Source: Streptomyces sp. NRRL WC-3549 (lineage in GTDB: Bacteria; Actinomycetota; Actinomycetes; Streptomycetales; Streptomycetaceae). Taken from it: 19,636 bases of DNA. Position numbers and translations under genes: made by a program. The stretch lies in assembly GCF_000721935.1 (NCBI RefSeq), contig NZ_KL585390.1:25043-44678 (forward strand), read 5' to 3'. Every line of letters starts with the position of its first letter. Position 1 is the stretch's first letter. This document shows, piece by piece, positions 14,930 to 19,636 of this stretch. The notes under the pieces were generated by a model. It searched no databases. It had not been told where the DNA came from and was given only the letters and a program-made list of their open reading frames with translations.

Positions 14930-14946
14930 TCTGCCCGACAGGCAGA
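14930..14946 (+). terminator. Weak hairpin after the small ORF
   Basis: TCTGCC at 14930-14935 pairs with GGCAGA at 14941-14946 around CGACA, eleven bases after the small ORF stop. It has no T tract, so it is a weak terminator candidate. Confidence 0.3.
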
Positions 14947-15327
14947 ATGCAGGCACTGTTGACCCGTTGCGGGGAGGGGTGTCATTCGGTTCGGTAGGTG
15001 TGAAGCCCGGCTGTTCGACGTGACATCACCGGCTGCCTCTTCAGGCCCTACGCCCTGATTGAGAATGTGACCGTGGAAGAGCGCCTGAATGCGGCGGCAA
15101 TGCCTCGTCTCGTAAAGGTCGAGCGGGGAGGCGGGCCCGTCCATCGCCGAAGCGCTCGATCGGGTGGGGCTCGGGGAACGGAGGGGATGGGCGGGTCCAC
15201 TGCCTGTGCCGCCATGGTGACGGGCATGCTCCGGGGGCGGACCGGGTCGGATGCGCTGTCGTCATCGCTACCCCACGACGGCGTCGTCCGCGATGCGAGT
15301 GATGCCGTGATCGCCGTGCGTGATTCC

Positions 15328-15361
15328 GTTGAACGGGCCCTCCTGGAAGGCGCCGTTCAAC
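15328..15361 (-). terminator. Terminator hairpin overlapping the acetyltransferase stop
   Basis: GTTGAACGG at 15328-15336 pairs with CCGTTCAAC at 15353-15361 (9 bp), with a further GCC/GGC pairing inside. The stop codon of the GNAT gene (15359-15357) lies in the stem. It is probably the 3' end of the leftward transcript. Confidence 0.5.
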
Positions 15362-15819
15362 AAGAACGCCGGCCCAGCGGCTTGGCCATGCAGATGCTGC
15401 TGTCGTATGCGCGGTAGTACCCGAACTTCGTGCAGACCTCGTAGCCGCAGGAGGTGTACAGGGCGACCGCCTCCGGCTGCTGGTCGCCGGTCTCCAGGAC
15501 CATGTGTATAAGAGACAGGGGCGAGGCCCCGGCCCCGGCCCTCGGGGATCACGAACATGCGCTTGATCTCGGCGTCGCCGTCGGCATAGCCCTCGGCGTT
15601 CGCGTCCTGGCTGCGCCAGCCGCCGGTGGCCACCGGGCGGTCCTGCTCGTCGTAGGCGAGGAGGTACAGCCCGCGCGGCGGGTCGAACATGGTGGGGTCG
15701 AGCGGTGTGAGATCGCCCTCGTCGCCGTAGCGCTCCGCGTACTCGAGCTGCACCTGGTCGTTGAGTTTGACGGCGTCGGGATGGTCAAAAGGGCGAGGGT
15801 GGATAATCATGCGAATCAT
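15357..15819 (-). pseudogene. GNAT acetyltransferase split by a Tn5/Nextera mosaic-end sequence (assembly artefact)
   Basis: The N-terminal part (15819-15519) reads as a GNAT acetyltransferase: IIHPRPFDHPDAVKLNDQVQ, PVATGGWRSQ, and motif A RMFVIPEGRGRGLA. The frame then enters 17 foreign bases at 15502-15518. Beyond them the expected C-terminus resumes in another frame (15501-15357): VLETGDQQPEAVALYTSCGY then KFGYYRAYDSSICMAKPLG. Roughly 40-50 bases of the normal domain seem to be missing at the join. Known: the family acetylates small molecules or proteins using acetyl-CoA. The true gene is probably intact in the organism. It starts at the ATG at 15819 or 15810, neither with a strong ribosome binding site, and is divergent from exonuclease III. 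Confidence 0.85.
15502..15518. other. Tn5 mosaic-end (Nextera adapter) sequence
   Basis: The 17 bases ATGTGTATAAGAGACAG match 17 of the 19 bases of the Tn5 mosaic end used in tagmentation libraries. They lie at the break in the GNAT frame with no transposon genes beside them, so library adapter retained in the assembly is the simplest explanation. Confidence 0.93.
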
Positions 15820-15859
15820 CGTACGTCTATGCGTGGGGTGATGTAGGTACTGTTTCCAG

Positions 15860-16675
15860 ATGCTGACTGTTACTTCAGTAAATGTAAACGGGCTCCGCGC
15901 CGCCGCCAAGAAGGGTTTCGTGGAGTGGCTGGCGCAGACCGAGGCCGATGTCGTCTGCCTCCAGGAAGTCCGTGCCGAGCCGCAGCAGCTGCCCGAAGAG
16001 GTGCGTGAGCCCGACGGCTGGCACACCGTGCACGCCCCGGCGGCAGCCAAGGGGCGCGCGGGGGTGTCCCTCTATACGCGGCATGCGCCGGAGCGCGTGC
16101 AGATCGGATTCGGCGGGTTCGACGTTCCCGGGAGTGAGGAATTCGACACCAGCGGGCGCTATGTGGAGGTGGACCTCCCCGGAGTGACCGTCGCCAGCCT
16201 GTACCTGCCCTCCGGCGAGGTCGGCACGGAGCGCCAGGACGAGAAGGAGCGCTTCATGGCGGCCTTCCTGCCGTACCTGGAAGGGCTCAAGGCGCGTGCC
16301 GCCGCCGAGGGGCGCGAGGTGCTCGTGTGCGGCGACTGGAACATCGCCCACCAGGAGGCCGACCTCAAGAACTGGAAGGCCAACAGGAAGAACTCCGGTT
16401 TCCTCCCCGAGGAGCGCGCCTGGCTCACCCGGGTCTTCGGGGAGGCGGCGTACGTGGACGTGGTCCGTGCGCTGCACCCGGACCAGGAAGGGCCGTACTC
16501 GTGGTGGTCCTACCGTGGCCGGGCGTTCGACAACGACGCGGGCTGGCGGATCGACTACCAGGTCGCGACGGAGGGGCTGGCCGACCGCGCCGTGAAGGCG
16601 TGGGTGGAGCGGGCCGCCACGCACGGCGAGCGGTGGAGCGACCACGCGCCGGTCACCGTCACGTACGAGCGTTAG
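15860..16675 (+). CDS. xth: Exodeoxyribonuclease III (AP endonuclease, EEP family)
   Basis: A 271-aa enzyme of base-excision repair that cleaves at abasic sites and removes nucleotides from 3' ends. Seen: SVNVNGLRAA near the N-terminus (metal-site N), VVCLQEVR with the catalytic glutamate, SGRYVEVDLPG, SLYLPSGE, VLVCGDWNIAH with the Asp-Asn pair, and the C-terminal RIDYQVAT and WSDHAPVTVTYE with the catalytic Asp-His. All catalytic motifs of the exonuclease-endonuclease-phosphatase fold are present and the length is normal. The start is the ATG at 15860; no strong ribosome binding site is seen. Codon use is typical high-GC chromosomal. It is a housekeeping gene, divergent from the GNAT gene and convergent with the MerR gene, whose stop codon at 16672-16674 overlaps this one. 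Confidence 0.95.
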   Translation: MLTVTSVNVNGLRAAAKKGFVEWLAQTEADVVCLQEVRAEPQQLPEEVREPDGWHTVHAPAAAKGRAGVSLYTRHAPERVQIGFGGFDVPGSEEFDTSGRYVEVDLPGVTVASLYLPSGEVGTERQDEKERFMAAFLPYLEGLKARAAAEGREVLVCGDWNIAHQEADLKNWKANRKNSGFLPEERAWLTRVFGEAAYVDVVRALHPDQEGPYSWWSYRGRAFDNDAGWRIDYQVATEGLADRAVKAWVERAATHGERWSDHAPVTVTYER

Positions 16676-17535
16676 GCGCCGTACCCCGGCGAGTGCTCCC
16701 AGGGTGCTCTTTCGGCCGCCGGGGTGTGGCCCCGGGGGTCGTCCCCGGCCGCCGGGGTGTGGTCCCGGGGTTCGCCCCCGGCCGCCGGAGTGCGCTCCCC
16801 CGGTTCACTTCCGGCCGCCGGGGTGCGCTCCGGGCCGTCCTCGTCCGCTCCCGCATCCGTCCGGCGCGCCCCGTCCGCCGGGCCGCCCTCGTCGCGCAGT
16901 CGGCGGTCCAGGGCCATGGACAGTTCCGCGTCCACCACCGCGTGTGCCAGGACGCGCAGTTGGTCCTGGCCGGCGTCCGCGGTGTGGGTGTGCAGGACGC
17001 GGACGCAGAGCTCGGCGAGTGCGTCGGCGTGCTCGCGGACCTGGCGGCCCGCCGAGAGGACCGAGGCGAGCGGCACCCCGGCCCGCACCAGCTCGGACGA
17101 CGCCTCCAGCAGGCGGCGGCTGATGTGCACGATCTCGTCGCCGTCCGTGCCGAGGTAGCCCAGTTCCATGGCGGCGGCGAGGTTCTCCGCGGTGGCCTCG
17201 TCGGCGAAGTAGTCCGCGAGCCGCTCCGGGGTCAGGCGGACCGGGGTCTCCTCGGTCGGTTCGCCCAGGCCCAGCACCTCCGCCACGTCGCGCCCGCTGT
17301 CGAAGGTGGCGGCGAGGTCGGCGATGCCGTTGAGGGTGTGGCCGCGTTCCAGCAGGCCGGTGATGGTGCGCAGCCGGGCCAGGTGGTGGTCGTCGTACCA
17401 GGCGATGCGGCCCTCGCGGCGAGGCGGCTGGATGAGTCCCCGCTCCCGGTAGAAGCGCAGGGTGCGCACGGTGATCCCGGCCTCCTCGGCCAGCTCCCCC
17501 ATGCGGTACTCGCGGTGCTCGCGTCTTTCGGCCAC
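16672..17535 (-). CDS. MerR-family transcriptional regulator with C-terminal repeat tail
   Basis: A 287-aa regulator. Residues 11-80 form the MerR winged helix: YRMGELAEEAGITVRTLRFY, RERGLIQPP, RIAWYDDHHLARLRTI, LLERGHTLNGIADL. The middle (about 85-215) is a helical effector or dimerisation domain without the cysteines of metal sensors. The tail from about residue 230 has four 11-residue repeats of the form (E/D)(R/H)TPAAGxxPx and is probably disordered. The GTG at 17535 has AGGG seven bases upstream. The gene is divergent from the monooxygenase operon with about 135 bp between starts, so it probably regulates that operon; MerR proteins usually act at stretched promoters. The ligand is unknown. 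Confidence 0.88.
   Translation of the reverse strand: MAERREHREYRMGELAEEAGITVRTLRFYRERGLIQPPRREGRIAWYDDHHLARLRTITGLLERGHTLNGIADLAATFDSGRDVAEVLGLGEPTEETPVRLTPERLADYFADEATAENLAAAMELGYLGTDGDEIVHISRRLLEASSELVRAGVPLASVLSAGRQVREHADALAELCVRVLHTHTADAGQDQLRVLAHAVVDAELSMALDRRLRDEGGPADGARRTDAGADEDGPERTPAAGSEPGERTPAAGGEPRDHTPAAGDDPRGHTPAAERAPWEHSPGYGA
16690..16830. repeat. 33-bp tandem repeat in the MerR gene 3' end
   Basis: About four imperfect GC-rich 33-bp units, each with a core like GGCCGCCGGGGTG, encode the repeated TPAAG tail of the MerR regulator. Unit number may vary between strains through slippage. It is not a CRISPR array because the units are contiguous and have no spacers. Confidence 0.7.
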
Positions 17536-17671
17536 ACCTGAACCCTATGTTGTACCGCCGGTAACTTTCCTTGGTACGCCCCCTACCCATCGGTACGGAG
17601 CTGTTCTACCCTCCCAACCATGCCAGTGATTGCTGGCAGAGTCGTGTGACGTACCGCGGGGAGGCGGCAGC
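17536..17671. promoter_or_regulatory. Divergent MerR/monooxygenase promoter region
   Basis: The 136-bp spacer between the divergent GTG (17535) and ATG (17672) must carry both promoters. GTACCGCCGGTAAC lies within 17550-17570 on one strand or the other (GTTGTACCGCCGGTAAC on the plus strand), with a GGTAC/GTACC pairing nearby. This is a possible MerR site, but no exact operator can be assigned by eye. Confidence 0.3.
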
Positions 17672-19195
17672 ATGGCCCAGCACGAGCACGTACGGGTGGC
17701 GGTGATCGGATCCGGATTCGGGGGCCTCGGCGCCGCGGTCCGGCTCCGCCGCGAAGGCGTCACCGACTTCCTGGTCCTGGAGCGAGCCGGCTCCGTCGGT
17801 GGCACCTGGCGCGACAACAGCTACCCCGGCTGCGCCTGCGACGTACCGTCCCACCTCTACTCGTTCTCCTTCGCGCCGAACCCGGACTGGCCGCGCACCT
17901 TCTCCGGGCAGGAGCACATCCGCGCCTACCTGGAGCGGGTGGCCGACACCTTCGGGCTGCGTCCGCACATCCGGCTCAATCACGAGGTCACCCTCATGAG
18001 CTGGGACAACGACGCGCTGCACTGGGTGATCGAGACGGCGAACGGCACCACGCTCACCGCGGACGTCGTCGTCTCCGCGACCGGCCCGCTCTCCGACCCC
18101 AAGCTGCCCGACATACCGGGGCTCGCCGACTTCCCCGGCAAGGTCTTCCACTCCGCCCGGTGGGACCACGGCCACGACCTCGCGGGCCAACGCGTCGCGG
18201 TGATCGGCACCGGCGCCTCCGCCATCCAGATCGTGCCGGAGATCCAGCCGCGGGCGCGCCGGCTCACCCTCTTCCAGCGGACCCCGCCCTGGGTGATGCC
18301 GCGCATGGACCGCGCGATCACCGGGGCCGAGAAGTGGCTGCACCGCACGCTCCCCTTCACCGGTACCGCACGCCGCGGACTGCTGTGGGGCATCCGGGAG
18401 TTGCAGGTGGGCGCCTTCACCAAGCACCCGGACCAGCTCGGCCTCGTGGAGCGCATGGCCAAGGCCAACATGGCGCGGGCGATCAAGGACCCGGGGCTAC
18501 GGGCCAAGCTGACCCCCTCGTACCGCATCGGCTGCAAGCGCATCCTGCTGTCCAACGTCTACTACCCGGCGCTCGCCGAGCCCAACGTGGACGTGATCGC
18601 CTCCGGGCTCGCCGAGGTGCGCGGCTCCACCCTCGTCGCCTCGGACGGTACGGAGACCGAGGCGGACGTCATCGTCCTCGGCACCGGCTTCCAAGTGACG
18701 GACATGCCGATCGCGGACCGGGTCGTCGGCGCCGAGGGCATCACGCTCGCCGAGTCCTGGAAGGACGGCATGGAGTCGCTGCGCGGGGCGAGCGCCGCCG
18801 GCTTCCCCAACTGGATGACGATCATCGGCCCCAACACCGGGCTCGGGAACTCCTCGATGATCCTCATGATCGAGTCGCAGCTGAACTACATGGCCGACTA
18901 CCTGCGGCAGCTGGACGTCCTCGGCGGCCGTGTCGCGCTCGGCGCCCGGCCCTCCGCCGTGGGCGCCTGGAACCGGCGGGTGCAGGACCGGATGCGGCGG
19001 ACCGTGTGGAACACCGGGGGCTGCACCAGCTGGTACCTGGACTCCATGGGCCGCAACACGACCGTCTGGCCCGGCACCACCGCCGAGTTCCGGCGGGCCA
19101 CCCGCTCGGTCGACCTCGCGGAGTACGAGGTGATCCGGCCCCCCGTGCCGGACGGCACGCGGAAGGCGGCCCTGGCCGAGGAGGCCGCGCGATGA
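17672..19195 (+). CDS. Class B flavin monooxygenase (Baeyer-Villiger type)
   Basis: A 507-aa FAD- and NADPH-dependent monooxygenase. Seen: FAD Rossmann motif VIGSGFGGLGAA from residue 11, ERAGSVGGTWRDNSYPGCACDVPSHLYSFSF (cut here as GGTWRDNSYPG and CDVPSHLYSFS), the Baeyer-Villiger fingerprint FPGKVFHSARWD at 154-165, the NADPH Rossmann motif VAVIGTGASAIQ near 180, and VLGTGFQVTDMP. It is full length. Known: such enzymes insert oxygen beside a ketone to make an ester or lactone. The substrate is not predictable. The ATG at 17672 has GGGGAGG seven bases upstream, better than the in-frame start at 17630. It is divergent from a MerR regulator and coupled by ATGA overlap to an alpha/beta hydrolase that could cleave its ester product. 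Confidence 0.9.
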   Translation: MAQHEHVRVAVIGSGFGGLGAAVRLRREGVTDFLVLERAGSVGGTWRDNSYPGCACDVPSHLYSFSFAPNPDWPRTFSGQEHIRAYLERVADTFGLRPHIRLNHEVTLMSWDNDALHWVIETANGTTLTADVVVSATGPLSDPKLPDIPGLADFPGKVFHSARWDHGHDLAGQRVAVIGTGASAIQIVPEIQPRARRLTLFQRTPPWVMPRMDRAITGAEKWLHRTLPFTGTARRGLLWGIRELQVGAFTKHPDQLGLVERMAKANMARAIKDPGLRAKLTPSYRIGCKRILLSNVYYPALAEPNVDVIASGLAEVRGSTLVASDGTETEADVIVLGTGFQVTDMPIADRVVGAEGITLAESWKDGMESLRGASAAGFPNWMTIIGPNTGLGNSSMILMIESQLNYMADYLRQLDVLGGRVALGARPSAVGAWNRRVQDRMRRTVWNTGGCTSWYLDSMGRNTTVWPGTTAEFRRATRSVDLAEYEVIRPPVPDGTRKAALAEEAAR

Positions 19196-19636
19196 ACCGG
19201 CTGCTGCGCCGCACGGACGCCCCGCCCGTGCCCGTACGGGAACTGGCCGCCACCTCCGCCGACGGCTCGCGCATACACGTCGAGCTGTACGGCCCCGACG
19301 ACGCCCCCGCCGTCGTCCTGGCCCACGGCTGGACCTGCAACACCCATTTCTGGGCCGCGCAGATACGCGACCTGGCGGCCGACCACCGGGTCGTCGTCTA
19401 CGACCAGCGGGGCCACGGGCGTTCGCCGGAGGCGGGTCCGGGCGGGTGCAGCACCCGGGCGCTCGCCGACGACCTGGAGGCGGTGCTGCGGGCCACCCTC
19501 GCGCCCGGCCGGAAGGCGGTGCTCGCCGGGCATTCCATGGGGGCGATGGCCCTCATGGCGGCGGCGCGCCGGGACGCCGTCCGCGATCACGGCGCCGCCG
19601 TCCTGCTGTGCAGCACCGGCAGCGCGCGGCTGACCG
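19192..19636 (+). CDS. Alpha/beta hydrolase (3' end off the window)
   Basis: The first 148 residues of an alpha/beta-hydrolase-fold enzyme. Seen: VVLAHGWTCN (oxyanion HGW at 45-47), VVVYDQRGHGRS at 67-78, and the nucleophile elbow AGHSMGAM with S115. The acid and histidine of the triad lie beyond the right edge. The ATG at 19192 overlaps the monooxygenase stop (ATGA), so the two are translated together. Inferred: hydrolysis of the ester or lactone made by the monooxygenase, a common pairing for Baeyer-Villiger enzymes. A general esterase or epoxide hydrolase role cannot be excluded. Confidence 0.88.
   Translation, partial: MNRLLRRTDAPPVPVRELAATSADGSRIHVELYGPDDAPAVVLAHGWTCNTHFWAAQIRDLAADHRVVVYDQRGHGRSPEAGPGGCSTRALADDLEAVLRATLAPGRKAVLAGHSMGAMALMAAARRDAVRDHGAAVLLCSTGSARLT

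Larger units (their letters stand above)
14331..15356. other. Long, nearly gene-free stretch
   Basis: About 1 kb lies between the glycosyltransferase and the broken acetyltransferase. The open frames here lack family signatures and ribosome binding sites, apart from one 44-codon candidate at 14785. The stretch contains two notable inverted repeats (14734-14756 and 14930-14946). It may be decayed sequence. Confidence 0.5.

Noticed and set aside
15067..15417. A 116-codon plus-strand frame
   Set aside because: Its 3' half is antisense to the GNAT C-terminus and its terminator, and its 5' half has no signature or good ribosome binding site.
15502..15518. The mosaic end as evidence of a natural Tn5-like insertion
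   Set aside because: There is no transposase, no second end and no 9-bp target duplication. The match is to the engineered mosaic end used in library kits.
16690..16830. Regular GC-rich repeats that could suggest a CRISPR array
   Set aside because: The units are contiguous 33-bp multiples in frame with the MerR gene, with no spacers and no cas genes.

Overview
The window looks like accessory DNA in a Streptomyces (or close actinomycete) chromosome. GC is high, GTG and TTG starts are common, and the families are typical of the genus: a DUF574-type S-adenosyl methyltransferase, a GT-C glycosyltransferase, a MerR regulator beside a Baeyer-Villiger-type monooxygenase. The first 9 kb uses more AT-ending codons than the right end, and that part carries the defence genes and IS debris, which suggests horizontal transfer.

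Positions 1-8969 form a divergent locus that I read as a DNA phosphorothioation (PT) defence system of the Ssp kind. Leftward from about 3.8 kb run a cysteine desulfurase (SspA-like), a DUF4007 protein (SspB-like, the nickase of single-strand PT modification) and a P-loop ATPase (SspC-like). The ATPase runs off the left edge, where an SspD-like ATP pyrophosphatase would be expected. Rightward from about 4.2 kb run an SF2 DEAH-box helicase, a GHKL ATPase of the MORC/paraMORC type, a single-HKD phospholipase D-like nuclease candidate and a MazG-like NTP pyrophosphohydrolase. Most gene junctions overlap by 4 nt or are very short, so each arm looks like an operon. My model is that the left arm sulfurates host DNA and the right arm senses or attacks unmodified DNA. 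No SspE-type gene (DUF262/DUF1524) is present. The 419-bp divergent spacer holds several inverted repeats and a striking A-B-A' alternative-hairpin leader just before the helicase start.

Positions 8985-12705 are a mosaic: a leftward gene remnant, a dead IS3-family transposase fragment, a Nudix-like gene with a degraded Nudix box and a palindrome upstream, a strong GAAA-loop terminator, a small Cys/His protein that may be frameshifted, an unrecognised 223-aa protein, and a complete DUF574-type methyltransferase. Positions 12771-14330 encode a leftward polytopic GT39-like glycosyltransferase. Positions 14331-15356 are nearly gene-free, with one possible 44-aa ORF.

Positions 15357-15819 are a GNAT acetyltransferase broken by 17 bases identical to the Tn5/Nextera mosaic end. 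This is almost certainly a sequencing or assembly artefact, not biology. The rest is ordinary high-GC chromosome: exonuclease III, a MerR regulator with a C-terminal 11-residue repeat, and a divergent operon of a class B flavin monooxygenase and an alpha/beta hydrolase that is cut by the right edge.
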